Assembly: GCF_014643595.1 (NCBI RefSeq)
Contig: NZ_BMJT01000008.1
Span: 1 to 64,000, forward strand
Reading direction: 5' to 3'
Length of the DNA stretch: 64,000 bases
Origin: Lysinibacillus alkalisoli
GTDB taxonomy: Bacteria; Bacillota; Bacilli; Bacillales_A; Planococcaceae
Shown: positions 1 to 11,191 of the stretch, piece after piece
How positions within the stretch are numbered: the stretch's first letter is position 1
Layout of the letters: the number at the start of each line of letters is the position of its first letter
Notes under the pieces: model-generated
Told to the model about the DNA's origin: nothing
The model's input: the letters and a program-made list of their open reading frames with translations, nothing else
The model's database searches: none
Made by a program: the position numbers and the translations under genes

Positions 1-116
1 TCATTTTCATGAAACGTTTTATTGATTAACGTTTTGCTTGTTCAGTTTTCAAAGGTCATGGTGTTGTTTGCGACAACTTCTATATAATAACATGGTTACT
101 ATTATATTGTCAACAT
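1..116 (-). promoter_or_regulatory. Leader and promoter of an rRNA operon leaving the window to the left
   Basis: On the minus strand a TTGACA -35 (108-113) and a TATTAT-like -10 (84-89, 18-base spacer) precede a stretch reading CCTTTGAAAACTGAACAAGC (about 36-55). This is the boxA-type antitermination leader found just upstream of 16S rRNA in Bacilli, and it continues with AAAACGTTAATC towards base 1. The small palindrome TTGTCGCAAACAA (66-78) is also typical of these leaders. An rRNA operon beside gyrA is the usual Bacilli arrangement. The 16S gene itself is outside the window, so it is inferred. Confidence 0.8.
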
Positions 117-204
117 CTTTTTATCAATCTTTTTAAGAACGCTTTTTCATATTTCCTAAGCGACTCCCATTATGATACTAGATGCTGACAACATTGTCAA
201 TAGT

Positions 205-1293
205 TTATCGAATTATTTTTTTGATATGTATTTGTCTATACTTTTGTAAATCAATAATCTCGCCATTCTTCTGTAATTTAATTAACGGTCTAGTAGGTGC
301 ATTAGGCTGTACATATAAAACTTCTCCTCTTTCTAGATTAGATAAAACAACCTTACTACCTATAGTTAAATCAGAAACAACAGATAACAGCGCTTCAATA
401 ATAGTAATATCAAATTTGCCAAACTCTTCTTCTTTAATTTTTTCAATAACTTTAAATGAAGGTTCTTTAGCACGATACATACGCTCGCTCGTCATTGCAT
501 GGAATACATCTGCTATTGCTATAATTTGTGATTCTTTTGATATTTTATCTGCCCTATCTTGTGAAGGATACCCTGTGCCATTCAAACGCTCATGATGTTG
601 AAACACAGCCGCTTTAATTGTAGGTTTTAGAACAGGTATATCTTTAATCATTTTATATGTATAAATCGGATGCTTACGAACTTCATTAAACTCATTTTCT
701 GTTAATGCGCCTTTTTTATTTCTAATAGTAGAAGATACTTTTGACATCCCACAATCAGCTAACGTACCACCAATAGCTAGTTGTATAGTGTCACCACGAT
801 CATAACCTAATTTTTGTGCCAAAACAGCCGTAATTAATCCTGTAGCAATACAATGATGGTATAAATAGTCTTTCGCTGTAGAATATTCATTTAAATTTAA
901 TATAATTGTTTTATCATTTAAGGCTAACTCTATTATCGGAAGCATCATACCCCTAATTTTTGAAATATTGATATTCGCTCCTGCTTCCCAACTTTTAAAT
1001 TCTTTTTTAAATTGATGGATGGTTTCATCATATAATTTTTTAAATACAACCTCTGTTTTCACTGACTCCGTTACAGCATGATCGATGTAAGGTGCCGAGT
1101 CAACTTCATTTGTCTCTTCACTTTCTCGTAAGACATGAACTGCTTTAATATTAAATACTTCAAAAATATGCAAATGTTCATAAGTTAATGTCGTTTCTTT
1201 TGTCACAATAGGGAATTTAGTGTTGGCAAAAATATCTTCTGCAATTAGTTCGCCTACACGTAATTGTTCAATTGGTAAATGCATGGTCTCCAT
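205..1293 (-). CDS. HD-GYP-type domain protein with a substituted HD dyad
   Basis: This 362-residue cytoplasmic protein has an HD-GYP-like domain over about residues 140-320. HD-GYP proteins normally hydrolyse cyclic di-GMP with a two-metal HD centre. Visible motifs are YHHC (145-148), the H208-P pair, HHER (233-236) and GTGYP (239-243). The diagnostic HD dyad reads A179-D180 (LADCGM), so one metal-ligand histidine is replaced. Catalysis may be weak or absent, and a binding or sensory role is possible. The start ATG follows AAGGATGATG. It lies between gyrA and the rRNA operon on the same strand, separated from gyrA by a terminator. Family placement is firm; activity is unknown. Confidence 0.85.
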   Translation of the reverse strand: METMHLPIEQLRVGELIAEDIFANTKFPIVTKETTLTYEHLHIFEVFNIKAVHVLRESEETNEVDSAPYIDHAVTESVKTEVVFKKLYDETIHQFKKEFKSWEAGANINISKIRGMMLPIIELALNDKTIILNLNEYSTAKDYLYHHCIATGLITAVLAQKLGYDRGDTIQLAIGGTLADCGMSKVSSTIRNKKGALTENEFNEVRKHPIYTYKMIKDIPVLKPTIKAAVFQHHERLNGTGYPSQDRADKISKESQIIAIADVFHAMTSERMYRAKEPSFKVIEKIKEEEFGKFDITIIEALLSVVSDLTIGSKVVLSNLERGEVLYVQPNAPTRPLIKLQKNGEIIDLQKYRQIHIKKIIR

Positions 1294-1355
1294 TTGGACA
1301 TCATCCTTTTCTTTAACTAATTTTATTTATTTTACCATGATTTTAGGTTTTGAAT

Positions 1356-1388
1356 GGAAAAGAGAATAGCATATAAACGCTATTCTCT
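1356..1388 (-). terminator. Rho-independent terminator of gyrA
   Basis: AGAGAATAGC and GCTATTCTCT form a perfect 10-bp stem with an 8-base loop. On the minus strand it is followed by a short U-rich run and sits just after the gyrA stop, separating gyrBA from the HD-GYP gene. Confidence 0.8.
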
Positions 1389-1399
1389 CATGCACCATT

Positions 1400-3865
1400 T
1401 TATGACTCAGCTTCTTCAGAATCATCTTCTATTTCTTCTAATTCTTCTTCACGTTTAACTTTGGCGACTGTTGCTACATATTCTTCATCAGCTAAACGAA
1501 TGAGTCGAACACCTTGTGTATTACGCCCGATACTGGAAATATCTTCAGTTGCCATACGAATTAACATACCTTCAACTGTAATTAACATAATATCTTCTTC
1601 ACCAGTAACAGTACGCACAGCGACAAGTGGGCCATTTTTGTCTGTAATTTGCAATGTTTTAATACCTACACCACCGCGTGTTTGTAAGCGGTATTCTTCT
1701 TCAGAGGTGCGCTTACCATAGCCATTCTCACTGACTACCAAGATCTCTTGGTTAGGCTCAACAATCTCCATACCTACAACACAATCATCTTCACGGAGAC
1801 GAATTCCTCTTACACCTGAGGCGGTTCTACCCATAGCTCTAATATCCGTTTCTTCAAAACGAATTAACATGCCTTGACGCGTGCCAATAATGATTTGTTT
1901 AGTACCATCTGTTAATCGTACAGCCATTAATTCATCATCTTCACGTAATGTAATCGCAATTAGACCATTTGTACGGATGTTAGCAAAGTGGGAAACCTCT
2001 GTTCGTTTTGTCACACCTAGACGTGTAGTGAAAATAAAATAAGCATCCTCATCAAATGAACTCACTCGAATCATAGCTGTGACACTTTCTTCTTTTTCTA
2101 AGTTAAGTAGATTTACAATAGGTAAACCTTTGGCGGTACGTCCGTATTCTGGAATTTCATATCCTTTAGCACGATATACTTTACCTTTGGTTGTAAAGAA
2201 TAAAATAGTATCGTGGGTAGAAGTAAAGAGTAAATGCTCCACAAAGTCATCTTCATTTGTGCCCATACCTTGAACACCTCTACCACCACGTCTCTGACTG
2301 CGATACGTATTTGCGGCTAAACGTTTAATATAACCATTATGCGTAAGCGTGATGACAGAGTCCTCTTGTGGGATTAAGTCCTCATCTTCAATCATAAATG
2401 CGCCACCAGAAGTTATATCTGAACGTCTTGCATCACCAAAACGCTCTTTTATTTCTACCATCTCTTCACGAATGATTTGGATAATACGAGCTTCATCACT
2501 TAAAATCTCTTGTAAACTTTGTATTAAGAGTTGTAACTCTTGATACTCATTTTCGATTTTTTCACGCTCTAAACCACTCAAACGCACAAGACGCATATCT
2601 AAAATAGCTTGTGATTGTCTTTCACTCAAACCATAACGTTCCATTAGTTTTGGTTTCGCTTCCTCACCATTTCGTGAACTGCGAATAATAGCAATAATGT
2701 CATCAATATGGTCTAGCGCAATACGTAAGCCTTCTAAAATATGGGCGCGATCTTGCGCTTTACGAAGCTCAAATTCTGTACGACGTCGAATGACTTGTTG
2801 TTGATGTGCTAAATAATGTTGTAACGCTTCTTTTAAAGCTAATACTTTAGGTTGTCCATCAACCAATGCCAACATATTAACACCAAAACTTGTTTGCATT
2901 GCCGTTTGCTTGTATAAGTTATTTAAAATTACATTCGCATTAGCATCACGGCGTACGTCCATTACAATACGCATACCTTGGCGACTAGACTCATCTTGTA
3001 ACTTTGTGATACCGTCAATTTTTTTATCTCGTACTAATTCAGCGATTTTTTCAATTAACTTTGCTTTATTTACTTGATACGGTAACTCTGTTACTAAAAT
3101 CGTTTCTTTTCCATTCTTTGCTTGTTCGATCTCCACGCGGGCGCGTGTAATAATTGAACCTCTACCCGTTTCATATGCTCTACGTATACCGCTACGCCCT
3201 AAAATCAAACCACCTGTTGGGAAGTCTGGTCCCGGGATAATATCCATTAACTCTTCTGTTGTAATGGATGGATTATCCGCAATAGCTAAAACTGCATCGA
3301 TTGTTTCATTAAGATTATGGGGTGGGATATTTGTTGCCATCCCTACCGCAATACCAGATGTACCATTCACAATTAAGTTAGGGTATCGACTTGGTAATAC
3401 AACGGGCTCTTTCTCTAAACCATCATAATTATCAGTATAGTCAATAGTATCTTTATTAATATCTCTTAGCATTTCCATTGCAATTTTTGACATTCGTGAT
3501 TCGGTATAACGCATAGCTGCTGCGCCATCACCATCTACAGAACCAAAGTTACCATGACCGTCTACTAACATATAGCGATAACTAAAATCTTGCGCCATAC
3601 GTACCATAGCGTCATAAATAGATGAGTCACCATGAGGGTGATATTTCCCCATTACATCCCCAACAATACGAGCTGATTTTTTATGCGGTTTATCAGAAGT
3701 GTTCCCCAACTCATTCATACCAAATAAAATTCGACGATGCACTGGTTTTAAACCATCACGTACATCTGGCAAAGCACGCGAAACAATAACGCTCATAGCA
3801 TAACTTAAAAATGACGTTTCTATCTCTTTTGTAATATTAATTTCTTTAACATTTTTCTTTTCCAT
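1400..3865 (-). CDS. gyrA: DNA gyrase subunit A
   Basis: GyrA forms the A2B2 gyrase that introduces negative supercoils, using an active-site tyrosine to cleave DNA. The 821-residue protein is of usual length. The breakage-reunion domain comes first, with the catalytic tyrosine in AMRYTESR (Y120), followed by the C-terminal beta-pinwheel with a GyrA box (QRRGGRG, about 528-534). The quinolone-determining segment reads [13 protein letters not shown], keeping the serine and aspartate (S81, D85) of susceptible enzymes. The C-terminus is acidic. AGAGGAGG precedes the ATG. It lies 20 bases after gyrB and is surely co-transcribed with it. Confidence 0.98.
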   Translation of the reverse strand: MEKKNVKEINITKEIETSFLSYAMSVIVSRALPDVRDGLKPVHRRILFGMNELGNTSDKPHKKSARIVGDVMGKYHPHGDSSIYDAMVRMAQDFSYRYMLVDGHGNFGSVDGDGAAAMRYTESRMSKIAMEMLRDINKDTIDYTDNYDGLEKEPVVLPSRYPNLIVNGTSGIAVGMATNIPPHNLNETIDAVLAIADNPSITTEELMDIIPGPDFPTGGLILGRSGIRRAYETGRGSIITRARVEIEQAKNGKETILVTELPYQVNKAKLIEKIAELVRDKKIDGITKLQDESSRQGMRIVMDVRRDANANVILNNLYKQTAMQTSFGVNMLALVDGQPKVLALKEALQHYLAHQQQVIRRRTEFELRKAQDRAHILEGLRIALDHIDDIIAIIRSSRNGEEAKPKLMERYGLSERQSQAILDMRLVRLSGLEREKIENEYQELQLLIQSLQEILSDEARIIQIIREEMVEIKERFGDARRSDITSGGAFMIEDEDLIPQEDSVITLTHNGYIKRLAANTYRSQRRGGRGVQGMGTNEDDFVEHLLFTSTHDTILFFTTKGKVYRAKGYEIPEYGRTAKGLPIVNLLNLEKEESVTAMIRVSSFDEDAYFIFTTRLGVTKRTEVSHFANIRTNGLIAITLREDDELMAVRLTDGTKQIIIGTRQGMLIRFEETDIRAMGRTASGVRGIRLREDDCVVGMEIVEPNQEILVVSENGYGKRTSEEEYRLQTRGGVGIKTLQITDKNGPLVAVRTVTGEEDIMLITVEGMLIRMATEDISSIGRNTQGVRLIRLADEEYVATVAKVKREEELEEIEDDSEEAES

Positions 3866-3885
3866 TAGCTATGTAACCTCCTCTC

Positions 3886-5823
<1,938 letters not shown>

Positions 5824-5843
5824 CTACTCCTTATTTTGAACAT

Positions 5844-6953
5844 CTATTGTTGTATACATCCTTGTTTCACATGAAACACCTTTGCCTCTCTTATCGTTTC
5901 ATGTTCTATGCCTTCTATACTTGTTGTAGTAACAAATGTTTGAACTTCACTTTTAATTGTATTTAACAAATGGGATTGACGATAATCGTCTAATTCTGAA
6001 AGAACATCGTCTAATAATAAAATAGGAGGTTCTTTAGTTTCCTGTTTAATCAATTCAATCTCAGCAAGCTTTAGTGACAGTGCTGTTGTACGCTGTTGAC
6101 CTTGCGAACCATACACCTGCACATCATAATCATTCACATAGAACTGCAGATCGTCTCGATGCGGACCAACTAAAGTAACCCCTCGCTCTCGTTCTCGCTG
6201 AAATACTTCATCTAAACGAACCGTTAAAACTTGCTTAATCTCTTCAATCGTTGATGACGATGTTAACCCTTTAGCGGTTTTATATTTAATCACTAGTTGC
6301 TCTTGCCCTCTAGAAATACCATGATGGATTTGCGCAGCCCAATTTTGTAATAAGCCCATAAATAAAAAACGCCTGTGTATAATTTGCGCAGCCGATTGAA
6401 TGTATTGCTCTGTATAAACTTCATGCATAACAGCATCTACTTGTTTGTGCACATGCTGTTTTAAAAACTGATTACGTTGTTTTAATATTTTCGAAAATTG
6501 CATTAAATCATACAAATACGTTTGAGAAATTTGCCCGATTTCCATATCAATAAAACGTCGTCTAAATTGCGGGCTGCCTTTCACAACATTTAAATCTTCT
6601 GGCGCAAACATCACTACGTTCATTTGCCCGATATACTCGCTTAATTTACTTTGTGCAAGATGATTTACCTTGCCCTTTTTGCCTTGTTTAGCAATTACTA
6701 ATTGCATCGGTAAGTCACCGTATTTTTTTTTAATCACACCTTCTATTTTAGCATAATCTTTTTGCCAACGTAGCAATTCTTTATCGTTGGAGGTGCGATG
6801 TGATTTCGCCATAGCTAAAACATAAATGGCTTCCATAACATTTGTTTTACCTTGTGCATTCTCCCCAATAAACACGTTAATATGTGGTGAAAATTCCAAG
6901 TCTAATTCTTCATAATTGCGATAATTCTTTAATTGCAATTTTTCTATATACAT
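5844..6953 (-). CDS. recF: DNA replication and repair protein RecF
   Basis: RecF is an SMC-like ATPase that loads RecA at single-strand gaps with RecO and RecR. The 369-residue protein shows the Walker A sequence GENAQGKTN (about 30-38), the ABC-type signature region [18 protein letters not shown] and the Walker B/D-loop [12 protein letters not shown]. The ATG has GAGGCG upstream and lies three bases from the rlbA stop, so the two are translationally close. The 3' end of the gene carries a parS-like palindrome at 5863-5878, so this coding DNA may also be a ParB loading site. Confidence 0.97.
   Translation of the reverse strand: MYIEKLQLKNYRNYEELDLEFSPHINVFIGENAQGKTNVMEAIYVLAMAKSHRTSNDKELLRWQKDYAKIEGVIKKKYGDLPMQLVIAKQGKKGKVNHLAQSKLSEYIGQMNVVMFAPEDLNVVKGSPQFRRRFIDMEIGQISQTYLYDLMQFSKILKQRNQFLKQHVHKQVDAVMHEVYTEQYIQSAAQIIHRRFLFMGLLQNWAAQIHHGISRGQEQLVIKYKTAKGLTSSSTIEEIKQVLTVRLDEVFQRERERGVTLVGPHRDDLQFYVNDYDVQVYGSQGQQRTTALSLKLAEIELIKQETKEPPILLLDDVLSELDDYRQSHLLNTIKSEVQTFVTTTSIEGIEHETIREAKVFHVKQGCIQQ
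5863..5878. other. parS: parS-like centromere site inside recF
   Basis: TGTTTCACATGAAACA differs from the Bacilli parS consensus TGTTNCACGTGAAACA at one central base. The consensus is known; binding here is inferred. A parB gene is encoded 12 kb away. The location, 2-4 kb from oriC, is where parS sites concentrate. No second equally good copy was found in the window. Confidence 0.75.
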
Positions 6954-6956
6954 ATG

Positions 6957-7178
6957 TTACGCCTCTTGCGCTACGATTTTGAATCGACCAATTTGCGGAA
7001 TATTAATCACATCATCTGGATAGAGTTTCTTACCTCTGCGATTTTCTTCTTCACCATTCACATACACAATATGTTCTTGTAAAAACCACTTTGCCATTCC
7101 TCCAGAACTAATAGCATCCGTCATCTTTAAAAGTTGCCCTAACGTTACAAATTCATCATGAATTACGATTTCTTCCAC
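6957..7178 (-). CDS. rlbA: S4-domain protein RlbA (YaaA)
   Basis: This is a 73-residue small S4-type RNA-binding protein. RlbA/YaaA between dnaN and recF is conserved across Bacilli and has been linked to ribosome assembly. The body LGQLLKMTDAISSGGMAKWF followed by VNGEEENRRGKKLYPDD matches the S4 fold (helix, G-G turn, V-x-G-x-x strand, R-R-G-K-K loop). It starts at a GTG seven bases after TGGAGGC. It leads the rlbA-recF-gyrB-gyrA operon, since a terminator separates it from dnaN. The precise role is inferred from the family. Confidence 0.9.
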   Translation of the reverse strand: MEEIVIHDEFVTLGQLLKMTDAISSGGMAKWFLQEHIVYVNGEEENRRGKKLYPDDVINIPQIGRFKIVAQEA

Positions 7179-7271
7179 GTTTTATGCCTCCAGCCAACAA
7201 ATTCTTATTACACTATCATACCATAATTCAATTTTTCTACGTACTCTTAAGAAAATGAACATGATTTCTAT

Positions 7272-7302
7272 AAAAAAAAGAGCTGCTCAATAACAGCAAC
7301 TC
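7272..7302 (-). terminator. Terminator downstream of dnaN
   Basis: In the minus-strand transcript GAGTTGCT pairs with AGCAGCTC (one G-U pair), and eight U residues follow (A-run 7272-7279). It lies 14 bases after the dnaN stop, so dnaA-dnaN and rlbA-recF-gyrBA are probably separate transcripts, at least in part. Confidence 0.8.
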
Positions 7303-7315
7303 TTTTTCAAACACA

Positions 7316-8449
7316 TTAATTTGTACGAATTGGAACAATTAATTGTAAAATCGTATCATCCTCTAGTGAGCGTAAAATAAAGGGTCTCATGGCGCCAGTA
7401 AATTGTACAATAACATGATCCTCGCCAATCGCTTTTAAAGCCTCCATCATGTATTTCGCACTAAATGAAATTTTCAATTGTTCACCTTCACATAAATCTA
7501 AGCTAATCTCTTCTTGCACTTTGCCAATCTCAGGTGAGTTTGATGAGATTTCAATGGATTCTTCAGATAGTGTTTCTAAACGAACAACGTTATGACTATT
7601 CCCTCTTGCTAGTAACGAAGCACGATCGATAGCTTGTAATAATTCTTTTCCGTTTATTTTCATCGTCGTTTGGAACTCATTAGGAATTAAACGATCTGTA
7701 TCAGGATAATTTCCTTCTAACAAACGTGAGAAAAATAACACATTATCTGTTTTAAATAATACTTGTTGTTCTGTGATAACAATTTCGACAGGTGTGTTTG
7801 TATTCTCTAAAATTTTGTTTAATTCATTTAAGCTTTTTCCAGGTATTACAACATCATAATCTTCCTGCACTTGCTCCATTTTAGCTTTGCGTCTCGCTAA
7901 ACGATGACTATCTGTTGCCACACAAATGAGTGATTGATCTTTAATTATCCAATTGACACCTGTTAATACTGGACGACTTTCTGTTACAGCTACAGCAAAT
8001 ACGGTTTCACGGATCATAGATTTTAATAAATCAGCAGGCATAGGGAAACTAGCATCTTGATTAATATTTGGTAGTAGTGGATATTCATTCGCATCTGAAG
8101 CAATTAAATGGAAAATAGATTTACCAGAACGGATATGTGTTTGAACTTCATTCGTCACTTGAATTTCAACCTCATTTGTTGGTAACTTTCTCACGATTTC
8201 ATTAAACATACGTGCTTGTAATACGATAGAGCCACTTTCTACAATTGTGACGTTTTGCTTAGCATCTTCTTCAGCTGGTATAAAGGTTTGGATAGTAATA
8301 TCCGTATCACTACCTGTTAACGTTACACCATCTTTTGTTACATCAATTTTAATACCCGTTAAAATCGGTATAGTAGTTTTGCCACTTACAGCTTTCATTA
8401 CATGATTTAAAGCATCTAATAATCGGTCTCTTACAATAATAAATTTCAT
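7316..8449 (-). CDS. dnaN: DNA polymerase III beta sliding clamp
   Basis: The beta clamp is a ring-shaped dimer that tethers polymerase III to DNA and recruits other factors. At 377 residues it has the normal length and three repeated clamp folds. Family sequence includes GIKID near residue 48, RPVLTGVNW in the second domain and the C-terminal FILRSLEDDTILQLIVPIR. AGTGAGGT precedes the ATG. It lies after dnaA and the unwinding half of oriC, the standard dnaA-oriC-dnaN layout, and ends in its own terminator. Confidence 0.98.
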   Translation of the reverse strand: MKFIIVRDRLLDALNHVMKAVSGKTTIPILTGIKIDVTKDGVTLTGSDTDITIQTFIPAEEDAKQNVTIVESGSIVLQARMFNEIVRKLPTNEVEIQVTNEVQTHIRSGKSIFHLIASDANEYPLLPNINQDASFPMPADLLKSMIRETVFAVAVTESRPVLTGVNWIIKDQSLICVATDSHRLARRKAKMEQVQEDYDVVIPGKSLNELNKILENTNTPVEIVITEQQVLFKTDNVLFFSRLLEGNYPDTDRLIPNEFQTTMKINGKELLQAIDRASLLARGNSHNVVRLETLSEESIEISSNSPEIGKVQEEISLDLCEGEQLKISFSAKYMMEALKAIGEDHVIVQFTGAMRPFILRSLEDDTILQLIVPIRTN

Positions 8450-8617
8450 AATTATACCTCACTTAAATAAATAGTTATTATTAATAATATATAAGTAAAT
8501 ATAGTAGTAGGCCCTGTGGATTTGTGGATAACTCGAATTATACATTGATAACACAGTTATCCACCTGTGTACAACTTGTGTAGAAGTTGCGTATAACTTT
8601 GTCATTTATCCACATGT
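8450..8617. other. oriC: oriC, unwinding half (dnaA-dnaN intergenic)
   Basis: This gap holds DnaA boxes TGTGGATAA (8523-8531) and TTATCCACA (8606-8614), plus one-mismatch TTATCCACC (8557-8565) and the weaker TGTGGATTT (8515-8523). Next to them lies an almost pure A/T run at 8461-8501, the probable duplex unwinding element. The arrangement (boxes near dnaA, AT-rich DNA near dnaN) matches the B. subtilis origin half where melting starts. Function is inferred from position and motifs. Confidence 0.93.
8502..8531 (+). promoter_or_regulatory. DnaA-trio and adjacent DnaA boxes (origin unwinding element)
   Basis: Three TAG triplets in a row (8502-8510) are followed by GCCC (8511-8514) and two DnaA boxes overlapping by one base (8515-8523, 8523-8531), with AT-rich DNA on the other side. 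This is the order of the basal unwinding system described for B. subtilis: boxes, GC cluster, DnaA-trio, AT-rich region. It is the best guess for the first strand-opening site. Confidence 0.8.
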
Positions 8618-9961
8618 TTATTTACCAAGACTCGTTTTAATTTGTTTAACATCCTGTTTCAATTGTTCATCTGTTTTTAATAACTTTGATATTTTTTCAT
8701 GAGCATGCAGTACAGTAGTATGGTCTCTACCCCCAAATTCCTCCCCAATTTTAGGAAGAGAAAAATCAGTTAGTTGGCGCGATAAATACATAGCAATTTG
8801 TCTTGGAAATGCAATAGACTGTGTTCGTTTCTTGGCTGAAAAATCTTCTAAACGTACGTCATACTGTTCTCCCACGGCATGTTTAATATCAATAATGCTA
8901 ATTTTTCGTTGTTTCGCATTTGGAATAATATCTTTTAACGCGCGGCTTGCTAAATCTGGTGTGATATCTTCTTTAGCCATAGAGGCATAAGCTACTACAC
9001 GAATTAACGCCCCTTCAAGTTCTCGAATGTTAGAATCAATTTCTTTAGCAATAAAAACAATTACTTCATCAGGGATAGCTAGACCATCCGCAGTTGCCTT
9101 TTTACGTAAAATAGCAATTCTTGTTTCCAAATCAGGTGGTGCAATGTCTGTTATTAATCCCCACTCAAATCTTGAACGCAAACGATCTTCAAGTGTAGGT
9201 ATTTCCTTAGGTGGCCTGTCACTTGATATGATGATTTGTTTTGCTTCTTCATGCAGTGTATTAAAGGTATGGAAAAACTCCTCTTGTGTTGATTCTTTAC
9301 CAGCTAAAAATTGAATGTCATCAATTAAAAGTACATCTACACTGCGATATCTATCTCTAAATTCAATTGTTTTGTTATCTCGGATGGAGTTGATAAACTC
9401 ATTCATAAATTTTTCAGAAGATAAATAAACTACTTTAGCATTGGGATTATGCTCAGAAACATAATGGCCGATAGCGTGCATGAGATGTGTTTTACCAAGC
9501 CCAACCCCTCCATAAATGAAAAAAGGATTGTAAGCCTTGGCAGGAGCCTCTGCAACAGCTAGCGAAGCAGCATGTGCAAAACGATTACCTGAGCCAATTA
9601 CGAAAGTATCAAATGTATATTTTGGATTCAACATGCTCAGGACATCATTAGCAATTTTTTTCTGTTGCCCAGTGATTGGAGGAGGTAACTCAAATGTCTC
9701 ATCCTGACTAATATCTTCTTTAATAATGAATTGAATGGCAATATCTTTAGTTGTTAAGTCTTTTAAAACATCAATAATTAATTGTTTATAGTTATTTTCT
9801 AACCATCCACAAACAAATTCATTGGGCGCCTCTACCGTAATTAGAGCACCATCAAAATTTAAAGGCTTCGTTGATTTTAACCAAGTTTCAAAACTTGGTT
9901 TAGCAATTTTTTGTTCAATTTGAGCAAGGACACTATCCCAAAACTGTGCTAAGTTCTCCAA
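8618..9961 (-). CDS. dnaA: Chromosomal replication initiator DnaA
   Basis: DnaA is the AAA+ initiator that binds DnaA boxes and melts oriC. The start is placed at a TTG (9961) nine bases after AAGGAG, giving an N-terminus [11 protein letters not shown] like other Bacilli and 447 residues; the open frame extends 16 codons upstream without homology. Domain I ends with [11 protein letters not shown]. The AAA+ core has Walker [11 protein letters not shown], Walker [10 protein letters not shown] and the sensor region [10 protein letters not shown]. The C-terminal DNA-binding helix-turn-helix carries [13 protein letters not shown]. DnaA boxes flank both ends, so autoregulation is likely. Confidence 0.98.
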   Translation of the reverse strand: MENLAQFWDSVLAQIEQKIAKPSFETWLKSTKPLNFDGALITVEAPNEFVCGWLENNYKQLIIDVLKDLTTKDIAIQFIIKEDISQDETFELPPPITGQQKKIANDVLSMLNPKYTFDTFVIGSGNRFAHAASLAVAEAPAKAYNPFFIYGGVGLGKTHLMHAIGHYVSEHNPNAKVVYLSSEKFMNEFINSIRDNKTIEFRDRYRSVDVLLIDDIQFLAGKESTQEEFFHTFNTLHEEAKQIIISSDRPPKEIPTLEDRLRSRFEWGLITDIAPPDLETRIAILRKKATADGLAIPDEVIVFIAKEIDSNIRELEGALIRVVAYASMAKEDITPDLASRALKDIIPNAKQRKISIIDIKHAVGEQYDVRLEDFSAKKRTQSIAFPRQIAMYLSRQLTDFSLPKIGEEFGGRDHTTVLHAHEKISKLLKTDEQLKQDVKQIKTSLGK

Positions 9962-10330
9962 TTTTACAATCTCCTTTGCGCAAAAAAATATAGAATAAAA
10001 TTGTAGCATTTTTTCTATTTATACACAATCACACAACCTGTGGATAAATATTATCCATACCATGTGGATAAAGTTATACACAGGTACAATCTATCTGTGT
10101 ATAACTTTTAGCGAATAAAATTATCCACAGAGTAAAACACATTAATCGTAACAACAAAATAGAATAATAGCAATACAATTTTATAGTTATTAACAGATAG
10201 AGATGTTGCTGTGAATAAAGTTATCCACACCCCTTTGATATGTGAAAAACTATGAGGAAAAGTTGTGAATAAAAAATAGAAAAGAATAAAAAGATTTTTT
10301 TATTCACAAGACAGTAATATAAATTTGGGG
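9962..10330. other. oriC: oriC, upstream half with about ten DnaA boxes
   Basis: Perfect boxes are at 10039-10047, 10063-10071, 10121-10129 and 10221-10229. One-mismatch boxes are at 10051 (TTATCCATA), 10074 (TTATACACA), 10096 (TGTGTATAA), 10210 and 10264 (TGTGAATAA) and 10300 (TTATTCACA). They occur in both orientations over about 270 bases. This corresponds to the incA/incB box clusters upstream of dnaA in B. subtilis, which control initiation and dnaA transcription. The rest, up to the rpmH promoter at 10442, is A/T-rich and shows no gene. Confidence 0.93.
10000..10028 (-). promoter_or_regulatory. Predicted dnaA promoter
   Basis: On the minus strand TTGTGT (10028-10023) and TACAAT (10005-10000) are separated by 17 bases, about 40 bases upstream of the dnaA TTG start. 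The first perfect DnaA box begins only 11 bases beyond the -35, consistent with repression by DnaA. Confidence 0.65.
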
Positions 10331-10441
10331 ATAAAGCGTGAGGTTAAAATGATGCCTCATAGGATGTATTATTTTTATCTTTTCATAAAGAAATAGCCAC
10401 CACCTTATAAGCAGTAGGGTTTATGTATTTTAGATAACCAT

Positions 10442-10471
10442 TTGACAAAACCGTAGAAAATTTTATATAAT
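10442..10471 (+). promoter_or_regulatory. Predicted rpmH promoter
   Basis: A consensus TTGACA (10442-10447) and a consensus TATAAT (10466-10471) are separated by 18 bases, about 50 bases upstream of the rpmH start. This should be a strong housekeeping promoter for rpmH, with some readthrough into rnpA. Confidence 0.85.
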
Positions 10472-10522
10472 GCATAGGTCTGTATGTAGGAAATTAACTT
10501 CTGAAAATAGGAGGTGTTATAA

Positions 10523-10657
10523 ATGAAACGTACTTACCAACCAAAAACACGTAAGCATAGCCGTGTACATGGCTTCCGCGCACGCATGAGTTCAAAAAAC
10601 GGTCGCAAAGTTCTTGCAGCTCGTCGTCGTAAAGGAAGAAAAGTATTATCAGCATAA
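10523..10657 (+). CDS. rpmH: 50S ribosomal protein L34
   Basis: L34 is a very small, basic protein of the large ribosomal subunit. The 44-residue translation begins [18 protein letters not shown] and ends [11 protein letters not shown], which is the whole conserved family sequence. AGGAGGTG lies seven bases before the ATG. It starts the rightward rpmH-rnpA-yidC-khpB cluster next to oriC, and a terminator follows directly. Confidence 0.98.
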   Translation: MKRTYQPKTRKHSRVHGFRARMSSKNGRKVLAARRRKGRKVLSA

Positions 10658-10659
10658 GT

Positions 10660-10689
10660 CCACTGAGCCACATCAGTGGTCTTTTTTTT
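10660..10689 (+). terminator. Terminator after rpmH
   Basis: CCACTGA and TCAGTGG form a 7-bp stem followed by a run of T (10680-10689). It is probably partial, lowering rnpA expression relative to rpmH, as no clear promoter is seen before rnpA. Confidence 0.8.
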
Positions 10690-10729
10690 CGATAAAATAA
10701 AAGCGTGATCATATATGTAGGTGAAATTT

Positions 10730-11089
10730 GTGAATAAAAAACAACGAATTAAAAAGAATGAGGATTTTCAATTAGTTTTTAAAAAGGGGAAGTCTTTCGC
10801 TAATCGTCAATTTGTTGTCTATATGATGCCGCGTCAAGAAAACGACACATTTCGGATCGGATTATCTGTTAGCAAAAAGCTTGGAAATGCAGTAAAGCGC
10901 AATCAAATTAAACGTTATATACGACATAGTATGATAGCTTTTAGTAATGATTTAAAAACGCATATGGACTATGTTATTATCGCCAGAAATCCGGCGGCCA
11001 CATTAGATTTTCATGAAACTAAAAAAAGCTTAACCCACGTTTTGCGTATTGCGAAAGCATTGCCTCCAGCATCAAAAAATGAAAATTAA
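10730..11089 (+). CDS. rnpA: Ribonuclease P protein component
   Basis: RnpA is the protein subunit of RNase P, which trims tRNA 5' leaders. I place the start at a GTG (10730) five bases after AGGTGA, giving 119 residues; an upstream GTG at 10721 lies within that ribosome binding site. The conserved sequence is present: RIKKNEDFQLVFKKGKSFANR and the RNR-type motif GNAVKRNQIKRYIR. The protein is strongly basic. It sits in the usual place between rpmH and yidC. Confidence 0.96.
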   Translation: MNKKQRIKKNEDFQLVFKKGKSFANRQFVVYMMPRQENDTFRIGLSVSKKLGNAVKRNQIKRYIRHSMIAFSNDLKTHMDYVIIARNPAATLDFHETKKSLTHVLRIAKALPPASKNEN

Positions 11090-11191
11090 TCATTATAAAG
11101 CATTATAGATAGTGGAGTACTTGCTATAAGACATGGTAGAATATGCTCGAACACTATAAAATTGAATAGAGTGAATGTAGGAGGAAGCGGT

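Noticed and set aside
3229-3242. CCCGGGATAA, part of a Noc-site-like sequence in gyrA
   Set aside because: Only the core CCCGGG and a few flanking bases match; the flanks break the palindrome and it lies in a conserved coding motif.
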